NCBI GenBank assembly: GCA_022813625.1
Contig: JAKLMB010000036.1
Location: forward strand, 248,001-312,000
Length of the DNA: 64,000 bases
Origin: Aaosphaeria pasadenensis
Lineage: Eukaryota > Ascomycota > Dothideomycetes > Pleosporales
Direction of reading: 5' to 3'
Made by a program: the position numbers and the translations under genes. Position 1 is the stretch's first letter. Each line of letters opens with the position of its first letter. Shown here piece by piece: positions 1 to 11,447 of this stretch. The notes beneath the pieces were generated by a model that saw only the letters and a program-made list of their open reading frames with translations, did no database searches and was not told the DNA's origin.

Positions 1-127
1 TGCCGACTTGCCCTCTGTCCCTCTCCCTAAGACAATCATTTTCTCCCACGATTTCTTCATCGTCTATCGTTGTACGAGTGAAAGCATACACGCATACATA
101 CACACATTGTCGCGTATAAACGCCTCC

Positions 128-161
<34 letters not shown>

Positions 162-1170
162 CATCACGGGCACGACGTGAAATCGGTGGATAGACAGGAT
201 AAGTAGATACTTGGCACTGTAGATAGACTCCTAGAGGTAGGTGGATGATGCCTCGATCTCTTTCGGCGGCCCTAATCAATCTATCTACACCCTGGCATAC
301 ATACATGCATGCTTCTTACTTACTCAAAACCAGCACGATAGGATATGAGAATTAACTTGATAAATCATGTTACCATGTCAAGTGGACTGACAGATATCGG
401 TGGCCGGTACCAATCCCCTCATGCGTTGTGATGTCTGCAGCTGAGATTGCTACAATGTATATCTATATCCCTCTATCATGAGTAATTGAATAAAATCATA
501 TAACAAGTAAGTTGGATTAGAAAATTAGAGCAAGGAATTAATTAACAGTTCCTACGATACCTGTACATCACATTAATAATTTCAACTTCGAAGAATTACG
601 AAAAAGGTTTGAGAATATTTATTGTTGTCCTTATTGACAGTAGTACTCCATTAAAAACACCAGAGCTTTAACAAAACAATCGCTCTCGAAAAAAAATCCA
701 ATTGTCGAGAGGGACTTCCAATCGATCCAATAAAAGCCCCGAATATAAACATGCCTGGGGTATGATGATCCGTAACCCAATTCGTAAACTCGTGTCATTC
801 CCATATGTTGACGCTCGAAAGTCATAAACATGCATCCTTCAACTCCTTCAAAATGCTTCCGAGACGCCTTCGCTTCATGATGATGGAAAGACAGAGTTTC
901 CGCAAAACCCAGATATGATGACTCGATTTTCCGAGAGTAATGTGGATGGTGCCTTGATGGACCGCGTCACATGCTCAAACGAGATGATTATACTTACCAA
1001 CTTACCGTTGCGCGTAGAGTCGGATAATTGGCTCCATTGCGCAAGCCGTGATATTGTTATTGTTGATTATTTGTTGCTCCGCACCAGTGACACGACTGGA
1101 TCATCGTGACTGTGCAGGACAAAGATGGGGGATATGCTTAAAAGCATCCTGCCCCTTTGATGAGAGAAGC
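1..1170. other. Gene-free flank downstream of cdc20
   Basis: No coding gene is recognisable here. The only open frames are short and low-complexity, including a run of valines or threonines created by a trinucleotide repeat at 128-160. The part from about 460 to 720 is visibly AT-rich. It lies downstream of cdc20, which ends at 1171 on the minus strand, so it probably holds that gene's 3' UTR and terminator. Confidence 0.6.
128..160. repeat. (GTA)11 microsatellite
   Basis: Eleven uninterrupted GTA units, 33 bases. The repeat gives a polyvaline frame on the plus strand and a polythreonine frame on the minus strand, neither of which belongs to a recognisable gene. Confidence 0.97.
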
Positions 1171-2970
1171 TTAGCGGATCGACATCTGCTTGACGGCACT
1201 GGGCTTGGTGGCCACAGAGCCAGCAGCGGCGATGGATGGCTGACCAGGCTTCTTCTCGAAGATCTTCCAGAACTTGAGAGACTCATCAGCGGCAGCAGTA
1301 GCAAGCATCTGACCGTCGGGGCTCAAGCAGCTGTAGAGAACACGAGACTCGTGAGCAGGGACCTCCATGTTCTTGACGCCAGTGGGGTAGCTCCAGATGC
1401 TGAGGCTGTTGTCGGGGAATCCGCCGCTGCTGACGATCTCCTTGTAGTGAGTGCTCCAGCGAAGGCTGGTAACCTGGGAGTCGGTGGGGATGTGGTTGAT
1501 GCGGGAGCCGGTGGTAGTGTTCCAGAAGTAGATCTGACGGTCGTTGGAGCCACCACCAGTTGCGAGGAGGTTGGATTGCCAGGGGCACCAGGCGACGGCC
1601 TTGACGGCAGCGCGGTGGTTGGTCTTGGTGAACTTGGGAGCGGAGAGGGAGCGGGCATCCCAAATGTTAACAAGGTTGTCGTTTCCTCCGGTTGCCAATT
1701 GGGCACCGTCGGCGCGCCACTCAAGACCGCAAACCTCACCAGTGTGAGAGACAAGCTCAGCAGTCTTGTGCTGGGCGATGCGAACGTCGTGGTTGAAGAT
1801 GAGACCAGAACGGGCGCCAGTGGAGAGAATGTGCTTGTTCCAGCCCATGACGCCGACGCGAGTCTCGTGTCCGTACATGCTTCGGAGCTTGGTGCCCTCC
1901 TCGACGTCCCAGATCTGGACCTCGCCGCTGCCGAGGCCGACACCAACGTAGGCACCGTCACCAGACCACTTGACGGAGGAGATGTAGGTGTCACTTGGGC
2001 ACTCAAGGAGAGAGGAGACTGAGCCAGACTCAGCAGACCAGACGTAAACGGAGCGCTCGAGGCCGATGGCGACTTGGTTGCCAGATGACCAGTCGAGGAG
2101 GTTGAGATAGTAGTCATCCACAAGACCGGGGGCATCAAGGACACGCTCGGGTGCGGATGGAATGCGACGGCGGTTCTGTGCGTTAAGGCTGGCAGCAGGC
2201 TTGAGGGGACGGTTGTATTGTGATCGGAGGTCAATGGGCTTAGATGATTCGGGGGCAGCGGGCTTGAAGGCGAGAATGCGAGTGTTCAGGTTGACACCGC
2301 ATGCTGAAGCCAACGAGGACTGGTAGGCGACTGTGTCAGGACCAGGCTTGGTTTGCGACTTGCCATCCTCTTCATCATCGTCAAGGTTGAGGCCTTCCAA
2401 AGAAAGGGTGACATCCTCCTCTGAACCACGGCCTCCGACATCGTATGCGCTAGCAGCGTTGGCAAGTACACTGGAACCCTCAGTTGGGGCTGAGCTAGAC
2501 TTGGGACGCTGGTTAAGATCGAGTTTGCCAGTACCGACTTTGCAAATGGCATCGCTTGCAGTACGGTTGGGGATAAATCGGTCGGCGGCATTGTAGGCAA
2601 TTCGGGTCTTAGTGGGGCGGGCACGGAAGGAAACATCCTTCTTTGACTTGGCAGGTGTCTTTGTTGTCGTTGAAGTGGCGGTAACAGATCCAGTGAGCGT
2701 CCAGTCTGAGACACCGAGCTCTAGTCGTCGAGGTGTGCTAGTACGAGCAATGTTCGACTTTGGTGATTCACGGTTGGTCTTGGAAACAGAACGCTGAAGA
2801 CGGGACAGGAAGTTTCCACCATGGATGGACTCATGTGCACCAGGCACATCAGGAGTCTGAGTACGAGGGGTACGAGGAGAAGGAGTCAATGGCATCCGAC
2901 CGCCAGCGGTACGGGTGGAGAAGACTGATGAGCGGCTCTTGACCGGGGTCAAGACTGCAGGGCTGGCCAT
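1171..2970 (-). CDS. cdc20: Cdc20/Slp1-type APC/C activator, WD40 protein
   Basis: Intronless 599-aa protein. The N-terminal 280 residues are basic and rich in S/T-P sites. They contain a C-box, DRFIPNR (residues 130-136), the motif by which Cdc20 and Cdh1 bind the anaphase-promoting complex. The sequence APERVLDAPGLVDDYYLNLL then leads into a seven-bladed WD40 propeller (about 290-575). The protein ends in Ile-Arg, the IR tail that docks on the APC/C. The long N-terminus and the DDYYLN lead-in fit Cdc20 better than Cdh1. Known role: it recruits securin and mitotic cyclins for ubiquitylation and is the target of the spindle checkpoint. The gene is divergent from the kelch/BTB gene. The antisense strand holds a 324-codon open frame, which is a shadow. 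Confidence 0.95.
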   Translation of the reverse strand: MASPAVLTPVKSRSSVFSTRTAGGRMPLTPSPRTPRTQTPDVPGAHESIHGGNFLSRLQRSVSKTNRESPKSNIARTSTPRRLELGVSDWTLTGSVTATSTTTKTPAKSKKDVSFRARPTKTRIAYNAADRFIPNRTASDAICKVGTGKLDLNQRPKSSSAPTEGSSVLANAASAYDVGGRGSEEDVTLSLEGLNLDDDEEDGKSQTKPGPDTVAYQSSLASACGVNLNTRILAFKPAAPESSKPIDLRSQYNRPLKPAASLNAQNRRRIPSAPERVLDAPGLVDDYYLNLLDWSSGNQVAIGLERSVYVWSAESGSVSSLLECPSDTYISSVKWSGDGAYVGVGLGSGEVQIWDVEEGTKLRSMYGHETRVGVMGWNKHILSTGARSGLIFNHDVRIAQHKTAELVSHTGEVCGLEWRADGAQLATGGNDNLVNIWDARSLSAPKFTKTNHRAAVKAVAWCPWQSNLLATGGGSNDRQIYFWNTTTGSRINHIPTDSQVTSLRWSTHYKEIVSSGGFPDNSLSIWSYPTGVKNMEVPAHESRVLYSCLSPDGQMLATAAADESLKFWKIFEKKPGQPSIAAAGSVATKPSAVKQMSIR

Positions 2971-3621
2971 GACTGCTTAACACTTCTAGTAGTATGTTAG
3001 TATATGTCCTTGAAGAGATATGGAGAGCCAACAAGACTCAAGAGGGACGGCGTACATATGAATTTTTTAGGTATGCTGCAATGGTTTTAAGTATTAGTAT
3101 TATACAATGCTGTAATCGATGCTTGGAAGTATTGATTTGAAGTGCAGATTGCGAACGCTTTTTGAGATTTGAGAGACAGAGAGAGTTGTAGGATGGAGGA
3201 TAGAATCGTCGAAGAACGATAGAGAGGTGGAGAGATAGAGGAGTAAGGTGTGGATGATGGGAATATGCATATGGAAGGCAGACATGGTGAGGTTAAATAT
3301 CGTTTGTTTATTGGCTGGGTCGGCCTGGCAACGCTGTATGGTAGGAGCGGTGGTGGTCCATGACATCACGTGAATCACGTGTTGGCGCACGGCCACTCGG
3401 AGATTTCCTGCTTTGTCTCTGCCGCCCGATTCTGCCGACTGCCGGCCTTTCACCGCCCGGTTTTGTTTCATGGGGGCAAGCACAGCACAAGTCGAGAACA
3501 AGACACGAGTCAGCTCCAGAGTGAGACAAACACTGTTCACCACCGAATCCTACAATCGATTCTCGCTTTCCACGATCCTCATGACGGCTTTATAGTGCTC
3601 GATGCCTTTTCATTGAACAAA
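2971..3621. promoter_or_regulatory. Divergent promoter, cdc20 / kelch-BTB gene
   Basis: This 651-bp spacer separates two divergently transcribed genes and must hold both promoters. The plus strand is AG-rich from about 3150 to 3290. Two perfect CACGTG palindromes sit 9 bp apart at 3367-3372 and 3376-3381. No other gene is visible. Confidence 0.7.
3367..3381. promoter_or_regulatory. Tandem CACGTG E-boxes
   Basis: Two CACGTG palindromes (3367-3372 and 3376-3381), the first in the extended form TCACGTGA. This is the core bound by bHLH and bHLH-zip factors such as Cbf1 and SREBP-like proteins. Which gene is controlled, and by which factor, is inference. Confidence 0.45.
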
Positions 3622-5857
3622 ATGGAGCAATCAAGCTACACCCCATCCACCCTTTTCCCTCCCAACCCCTCTACCGTGGTCTCTCCTAGCACTTCGCACA
3701 CACGATCCTCCCCAACTGGCAGCAGTGGAGATAGTAACAATACATTTCTCATGACTGCTAGCCCGGTGCGCAACAGGAAGTCAGGCTCTGAAGGGTACAA
3801 ACCGAAGATCATCACGACAGTCGGTGCCAAGCCAGCATGCTTGGTTAACGCATCGGTTACATATGTTGGGAACGACCAAATATATGCATTTGGTGGATTT
3901 GATCAGTATACAGACGAAGGTACGTTTGCAAGTATTCGCCTGTTTTCTTGTTCTTAACCAACTTTTCTTTGAAGTCTACAACCACGTCCTCCGCCTGAAC
4001 CTCACGACCCGACAATGGAACTTGGTGGACAACTATGGCGATATTCCAGGTGTTCGAATGGGGCATACTGCGAATTTGTGGGACGGCGATAAGCTGCTGG
4101 TCTTCGGCGGCGAGAACGAGCATCGACAGCATCTTTGCGACATCATTGTCTTTGACCTCAAAACGGCTTACTGGACCCAGCCTGAGCTCCAAGGTCCGGC
4201 ACCTCGAGGAAGAGCCCGCCATTCGGCTGTCATACATGATGGGAAATTATACATCAGTGGAGGCCAAACTGGCCACGATAGTGTACTGGATGATATCTGT
4301 TACCTCGATCTCAAGACCTGGACTTGGTCTCGCTCATGGAGATTTGTACCCCGCTACGACCACGCCTCCTGGATATGGAATGGAAGGCTTTGGATATTTG
4401 GCGGTATCAATGACGACATGGAGAAGAGTAACGAGATCTGGTGGCTAGACCTCCGAGGAAGCCCTGGATTTGATTCAACCATGGCTTATGGAACTGGAGA
4501 CAGACAAATGGTATCAAAGTACCGTGGCTTCCCTGGTTCCATTGCCGCTCAAGCCCCAACCGGAAGCACTGGGTATACAGCCAACTCCGGCGTACAGTCT
4601 TATTCAAGTCAAGGGGCGTCAGGTCGATCCCCCTACGTCTTGCCTGGATCTATTTCATCACTCAAATTCCATTCAAGCCCAAATCTACCTTCGCAGGCGG
4701 CTGGCATGCATTTCCACATCTTTTCATCAGGATGTATGCTCGATTTTGTTACGCCAATGGAAGTGACTTGCGAAACGAGTCTTTCGAGCCTGGAGCTCGA
4801 TTCGCTCCGCTGGCAGAAACTTGCAGACGGGAAAGAGATTTTTAGTCCTACTTACCGCTGGCACTATTGTACAATCAACGCAGAGGGCACAAATGCCTGG
4901 CTACTTGGCAGCCCCGTTGAGCCGACCGCGGACGGGAACGGTGTCACGGGAAGCGAGTACCTGAGCGATGTTTTAGCCATTGATCTCCGCAAATACGGTA
5001 TCCTAGGCAACGAGCTGGCGAGCACCTATCGCGCCAAAGTGCCATCATCAGATGCAAATTTCTCATCCCCTCTCACAGGTATTGGAGCCGATCTCTCCAC
5101 TACCTTCGATATATCACCCGAGAGCGGTGGCGATGCCGACTTCATCATCACCGCAGATCCCGATGATGTGGATTATGATGCATCGCCTGTAAATGAGGCG
5201 GGTTCCTCAACTACCGTTGCTTCTACATCCCGACCGATTTATGTTCACCGTCTCATTTTACAAGCCCGCTGGCCTCACTTCAAGCGGATGTGGTCCGCTC
5301 AAATGGCCGAGTTCCACTCCAAGAAGATGCACATTCCTGAGCCATACTCCGCAGTTCGCGCTTTTCTGTACTATCTCTATACCGATAGTATTGACTCAAG
5401 CTCACAGCACGGACCCACACTTGTTGATGTTGCCGGTATGTTGGTCATGTCAAATGTCTATGACATGCCCCGCCTTCGACTACTTTGCGTTCATCGACTT
5501 GGAAAAGAGCTCGATATCGAGCATGCTGCCATAATATGGGAACGCGCGGGCACAGCGACTGAGGAGTGGCTCAAGCGTCGTGCGGCAACCTTTTGCCTTC
5601 AGAATTGGGGTCGTATCGTACGCACAGCAGGTTTCAAAAGCCTCAGCCATCAGGCGATTATCGATCTCTGCTCGGAATCTGACACTGAATCTCGAGTTCT
5701 AAACGGTGACGAACTTGATGAATTGGGTATTCTGGGCCGGTCTTACGGTATTTCAAATGGAAATCGTAAGCGAAGTCTTGGAAGTGCCAATACTATTACG
5801 GGCACAGACGATGAGCCTGATGATGAGGTTGAGGATGATGGAATGGATGTCAATTAG
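3622..5857 (+). CDS. Kelch-repeat and BTB/BACK protein (Ral2/LZTR1-like)
   Basis: Two exons, 3622-3919 and 3975-5857, joined by a 55-nt GTACGT..AAG intron (codon GTC is rebuilt across the junction). The product is 726 aa. After a Ser/Thr/Pro-rich leader of about 75 residues, kelch repeats run from about 80 to 290, with motifs such as YAFGGFDQYTDE, LLVFGGENEH, LYISGGQTGH and LWIFGGINDD. A BTB-like domain (PIYVHRLILQARWPHFKRMW) is followed by a BACK-like helical part and an acidic tail. Kelch repeats followed by a C-terminal BTB are seen in S. pombe Ral2, which acts in Ras1 signalling, and in LZTR1, a CUL3 adaptor for Ras proteins. Orthology to either is inference. I chose the start because it directly precedes the leader; an upstream in-frame ATG at 3370 would lie in the promoter. 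Confidence 0.85.
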
Positions 5858-6492
5858 ACAACCTCACGCAGTGGGAAGTGTTTCCAAACCCTTTGATCCA
5901 TTTCCGCAAGGAATTCTTGCTTGCATTTTGACATGGCGTTTTTCTGGGACCAGCGAAATTTGTCATTCGCGCTCATAAAAACAACAAGCACGACTTATGA
6001 CTCTCCTTGGCCTCCAGCTTTGTTTTTCGCTGCCATTTTCGCTTTTTGGATCGGCGAAGGCACGTTTGTCACTTCCATGTTTAGCAAAGGCATTTTGGGG
6101 CGTTCTTTAGCCATGATGGCATCTTAATATATTTTAAGACGTTATGAGTCAAGTCGAAATGATAATGAATAGAACGAATTGATTAATGGCATTTTATGAG
6201 TAGTACTTACCGAACGTGGGCTCGCGAACATAAATTCATTCACTGCCTCTATTATCTTGAAAGTGATAGATTTGCCCTCTATTTAAAGTAGTGCCAAGAA
6301 CAATGACACGTGCCTGCGCGAAGGCGCCTTCTCAGCATAGCCGTGACGCGTTTTCGACCGACATACCATTTCGCAACTTGCTCTCGCTTCAACAACTTGG
6401 TTCATTTGCAATCTCATTTGGCCTCTGAGTGAATTGCACGCATTTATTGGTCATTAGTGATAAAAAATAACTAGAGCACGGGTTGCCGCATT
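5858..6492. other. Spacer between kelch-BTB and F-box genes
   Basis: A 635-bp spacer between two plus-strand genes, covering the 3' end of the first and the promoter of the second. One CACGTG lies at 6307-6312. No gene is seen. Confidence 0.6.
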
Positions 6493-8450
6493 ATGTCGCG
6501 ACATACGATATCCCCCGACGAGTACTTGGAGCTTGGCCGGAACTACTACAAGCAGAAGAACTATGAGAAAGCAATTGAAGCTTTCACACATGGCATTGAA
6601 GCCAGCGAAACGCCGCTAATCACTCTTCTCGACTACCGTGCGGCAAGCTACATCAAGAACGAAAACAGCAATGCAGCACTGAAGGATGCACGTGATATGA
6701 TTCGAATGCATAAGAAAGACATTAGGGTTAGTTTTATCGAAGACTCAAGGACATTACTCTGACAGTACTGCGAAGGGTTATTTGCGAACCGCTAGTCTGC
6801 TTGAGAAAATGGAGAAATTCGATACTGCGTTGAACATTTACGCTTATGGCAAGAAAAATGTGCCGACTACAGACAAGAACTACAAGGTGAAACCCATCTG
6901 CCCGCTGATTGATAGATTTGTACTAAGAATCCCAAAGCTCCTGCAGCAACTGCATGACCAGTTGACTAGGAAGATATCTCCACCAACCTCAGTAGATCCC
7001 TTCACGATACTACCACCTGAGCTCATCGACATGGTACTCGACTACCTTGGTTTTCGGAATATGGTCCGTTGCCTTCCGGTCAGCAAGGGCTGGAAAACGT
7101 ATATATGCGGGCGGCCAAGTCTGTGGACCAACTTGGATCTCTCGCTCGCCCGCAGAGACGTTAGCCGTGCTTTCGTTCGCGACGCAGTGAAACGTTCTCG
7201 GGGTGCCATTACCCACGCTACCTTCCACCGTTTCTACCACACGGACATGCTGAAAAGGATACCGCCAGCATGTAAGCAGCTGGGACATCTAGAGTTCCTC
7301 AGCGGTAGATCCATGTCCGATACATTCATCGAGATGGCCAAAGGTGCTCCAAACCTGAAGAAACTGGTTGTTCATGTTGAAGTCACGCTGGACACAATCA
7401 CGCAAGTCCTGCGCCATCGACCGACCTTGGAACATGTGGAATTCCTAAACCTGGGACACTCCACAGTTCCAGCAAACTGGAACGGTCCTTTCCCGGATCT
7501 GAAATCAATATCTCTCCACCCAGGAGACCAAGCAACCCGCTTCGCGCTCCTCAACCTGCCCGCCTTCCTTGCCAAAGCTCCATCACTACGAACACTATCC
7601 CTCACCAACTGGGCTGGTCCCATCGATCGTAGATTCGATCCATCCACTGCCACTCTAACCCATCTCAACCTCACCAACCTGGGACTCGAATCCATCCCTC
7701 CCCTGCCACCAACCCTCACCCACCTCACCCTGACACCAAGACGCCGAATCTGCTTCTCCAACACCCGCCCATACACGCTGAACGCTCAGTCATGGCTAAA
7801 CATAACGCTCGCCAGCCTCCCCAACCTCACACACCTCTCGCTCTCGCGCATCATTCTCGACGGCATCGATTTCTTCTCCCTCTTCCTCGACATGTACGAA
7901 CCCGAAGACGACGATAACAACGGGATGGCACCGCAGCTCACCTCGATACCGGACACAGCGCCGCTCCAACACCTATCACTCCGCGAAATCGAGTACCCAG
8001 AGCCGTACACACTCTTCGGCCCGACGGGATATCTCTCGCAGTCGAAGAGGATACTGACGCCTGCTTTGGAATCACTGTACGTATACCCATTCTCCCACTT
8101 CCCCCTCACGTACATCCAAACATCACGCTAACCAGTCAACTAACAGCGAAATCACCAACACCCCCCTCACAGACAACGACATCGACGACCTCCTCCTCTC
8201 CGCCCCCTACCCCAACCTCCACACCGTCGACCTCTCCGTCACCCACATAACAGGCGCGAGCGTGAAAACGCTGGTCGACAACTTGCCTGCCCTCCGGGAC
8301 ATCGTTCTGAACGACTGTCCCAACATCGTGGATCGCGAGGCGGTGGACTATGCGTTGGGGAGGGGGATCGGGGTTACGAGGGTCAGTCGCGTGGGCGCGG
8401 GGTCGGGGAGGAAGCTGGCTTTGGGGTCGAGGAGTGTGAGGCATGGCTAG
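6493..8450 (+). CDS. TPR / F-box / LRR protein, Dia2/Pof3 type
   Basis: Exons 6493-6726, 6776-8076 and 8147-8450, with introns of 49 nt and 70 nt. A further 51-nt stretch, 6887-6937 (GTGAAA..AAG with TACTAAG before the acceptor), is very likely an intron that happens to keep the frame open. Spliced length is 595 aa with it removed, or 612 aa if it is coding. Domain order: TPR repeats (about 1-115, YLELGRNYYKQKNYEKAIEAF, then GYLRTASLLEKM), an F-box (DPFTILPPELIDMVLDYLGF), and leucine-rich repeats to the C-terminus. This order is that of budding-yeast Dia2 and fission-yeast Pof3, SCF substrate receptors acting on the replisome and at telomeres. The family match rests on domain order and the TPR sequence. 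Confidence 0.85.
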
Positions 8451-8590
8451 GTAGATGGAGATGGGATGATTGTTCTTTTGTATGTTCGACAAGGGATGGA
8501 AGGAGGTGGATTGTATCATATCATATCGTATTGCAATGCAATGTTTCCGAAGAATGCTGCTTTCTAGCCATATAGTAGGTAGATAGTTAA

Positions 8591-10580
8591 CTACAACCCA
8601 TACCCCCTCAACCACCTCAACTCCCTACTCTGATGCTCCAGCGCCCTCCTCATCTCAGCCCCATACTCCCTCTCCCTCTCCCTGAGCCGCACCTCCTCCT
8701 CGTGCAGCCCCGCCTCCGCCGCCGCCTCCGCCGCACCCTCAGCATCAAACGCCTCGCTGCCGAACCCAACCATACCCAACCTCCCGTCGCCCGTCCAGAC
8801 GACCAGGTTGTCCTCGCCGAGCGGGACGTTCGCCGTGCGCTCGTGATGCAGAGACGGGTTGACGGTGGGCAGGATCTTCTGCACGATCTCACCCCAGCCG
8901 CTTTCCATCTCCGGGCCGCCGCCGCCGCGGGCCTGCTCGTCGCCGTTGATGTTGAATTCGCGGACGGGCGTCGAGCCGTCGCGCTCGAGCCACTTTAGGT
9001 TTCCGTCGCCGTCGGAGAAGACGAGGCGGGTGCCGTGGGCGGCGACGGAGAGGAGCTTGGAGCGCGAGCATGTTTGCCGGTTTTGGTAGTGGCATTCGCC
9101 TCTGATGTCGCTCTTGGGTGTCGGGGAGTCAGAGGAGGAGGGGGAGGAGTTGATGGAGCGAGCGGGTGAGCTGGAGAGGCTGTAGAGGTCAAGTGAGCCT
9201 TTGCCTTTGTATTCGCCGGCGGTTATGAGGGTGTAGCCTGGGGTTGTCTTCGCGGAGTGCAGAAGGGCGGGTTTGTATTGGGCGACATAATTGTGGCGGA
9301 GATTTCTGGGGATGAAGGGGTGGGGAATCGCGGTGAGACAGGATAGTCGGGCTCCCGAATGGACGGTGCCGCGGAGTCGTGGGAAGTACCGGCGGTCGAA
9401 GTTCAGCATGCTGGTGAAGCGTCCTCCTACCCATATATCGCCATTGCCGTCCCATTCTCGGGCCGTGGGGAGGTGAAGGATGGAGAGGGCGCCGGGTTGG
9501 GAGAGTGAGACGTGTCCACCGAAATCGCCTGTCTGGATGCTGGGAGAAGCGGCGCCACCGATGAGTTCACGGGCGGCGTCTTGCGTGGAAGGCGGTTTGC
9601 GGGTATCGTGAAGATGAAGAGTCCAATTTGTTCCCACCGTGAGAGGGGTCGGATGACGGCTCTCCGACAGCGCCGTGATGGGGAAAGGGTACGGCGTCTT
9701 GGAGATGACTTGTAACGTCCGTAGATCGACTTCGTTCAGCGTGTTCTGCACCGCGAAGAATCCCTTCTTCTGTCTGCTATCGATGCTCACGCATTCCACT
9801 GCGCCCGTCTCTGTCATGATCGCCTGGCTTTGTCGAATCCGTGTATCGAAATCAAGATCCGGGCCCTTTCCAGGGAGAAGCCCGACCGCACTCCGCGCGA
9901 TGATACCACCCCTCTTCTTCGAGCTGCCCGAGGCGTCCCAAACGCTGATACTACCATCCTCCAACGGCGCGATCAACATGTCTGCAAGGCCTCCATCATC
10001 GTACAGTATCCCAGCTCCCGTAGCCTCATGATGTAACCCGTCATCGTGATGGCCGTGCCGTGCGCTCTGGAACCAATTTATCTTATGCGGCGCATGTCTC
10101 TGTATGAAGTCCTGATACCAGTCCACCTTTTCATCTGAATATGATGGGTCCCACATCGCCAGCAACGCCGCCTTTTTCTTGCCCTGATTCCTATGCAGTT
10201 GCAATTCTTCGCTCGAGACGAGAGGATCACGTTCATTAGTCCAGGATCCGCCATAGGTATCTACAGCTCTGAGAAGCTCCACGATCGCGGGATCGGCGTG
10301 GTCTGGAAATATCTGGAGCCGTTTGCGCCGGCGCTCTGAAGTAGAATGTTCGTGGCATATTCGTTTCCAGAGATTGCTGTCGCGGGAGAGACGAAGGAAT
10401 CTGTGGGATACGAATTGGACGTTCACTAATTCCGAGGGTTCGAGTACTGAACAATTTATATCATTAGTATAATAGTATGAAAGTCGCGTGCTTCCTGCTT
10501 GGATGTATTTATGCAGAGGTGCATGGGTTTCACATACAAGATACAATGGAGAGCAATATCTCGTCTGGAAGGGAATCCAT
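8591..10580 (-). CDS. F-box protein with beta-propeller-like repeats
   Basis: Two exons on the minus strand: a 43-nt first exon, 10538-10580, and 8591-10446, with a 91-nt GTATGT..CAG intron. The short exon supplies the first half of the F-box; splicing gives MDSLPDEILLSIVSLLEPSE followed by LVNVQFVSHRFLRLSRDSNLWK, a complete F-box. Without it the protein would start in the middle of the domain. The 632-aa product has WD-like strands, for example DMLIAPLEDGSISVWDASG. The C-terminus is charged and helical. It probably acts as an SCF ubiquitin-ligase substrate receptor, with the propeller binding the substrate. I do not recognise a named ortholog. It is convergent with the Dia2/Pof3-like gene, leaving only 140 bp between the two stops. 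Confidence 0.85.
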
Positions 10581-11447
10581 GGTGACTATGGGACGATTGT
10601 AAACATGAAGTGTGGGGATTGCAGGCTTGAGCGATGGGCAAGTTATATAGAGAGCATTGAAGAGAGACGCGGGGGTGGGCATGTTATCTCCGCAGTGACT
10701 TCTCCAGTTTACTAAGGGAGTTGAAGGGCTGCCATGCCAAGATCACCGAAGCTTACCCCGCCTCAGAGAGTGTGTATGTGTCTGTAACACGAACAATGAT
10801 ATGGGACGATTAGAGAAGAGAAGAGGATGAAAATGAGCTGGAGTTTGGTGGGATGCTGGAAGGCGCAAAGGGCGCTGACGGCATCCATCGGCGAATGACT
10901 CGGCGGCGCCGCCTTTCAGTGTACGCCAGTCAGCACGAATGCGGGTACAACTACATTTGCTCTCGACCGCATTACTATTGCCAGTTATACAGAGGAAACC
11001 GACATAAGCACACAACATAATTGATATACAACTTGGAAAACTTGGCACTGTGGAGTGGGTACACATATAACGATGCCTTCTACTGCATAGTAAACCCATT
11101 ATTACAATTCAGTGAGGTCCTTTATGAAGTGGCCGTTGCGCAACGCATGTACAAAAAACCTTTGCCTTAATTTACAGCACGACTTTATAATGAACTCATT
11201 GAGTGAGCCGAACACCTGGATTTCAATTACACTTCCGGTATTAGATGGCTGCTGCCCAAGGGAAGCGATAATTCGGGTGTATCTTATAAAACCTCAAACC
11301 ATCAACTCCAATGCTCTCAAACGTCTCGGCTTGAGAGAGAGAAATCACGGGTAGGTGGCAAGTAATTGCGATCTATCATCTCGACCGACGGCTTACTTCC
11401 TTCTACTACCTGTGGCGTTCATTTGTACTCAACCAATCCATCCTATC
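10581..11447. other. Spacer between F-box and dsk2 genes
   Basis: An 867-bp spacer. It contains the promoter of the minus-strand F-box gene on its left and the 3' flank of dsk2 on its right. No gene or RNA is recognised. Confidence 0.6.

Noticed and set aside
8..193. Open frame with a polyvaline run
   Set aside because: Produced by the (GTA)11 repeat; no other coding evidence.
1048..2022. 324-codon open frame on the plus strand
   Set aside because: It lies antisense to the WD40 propeller of cdc20, whose identity is certain; the translation shows no family pattern.
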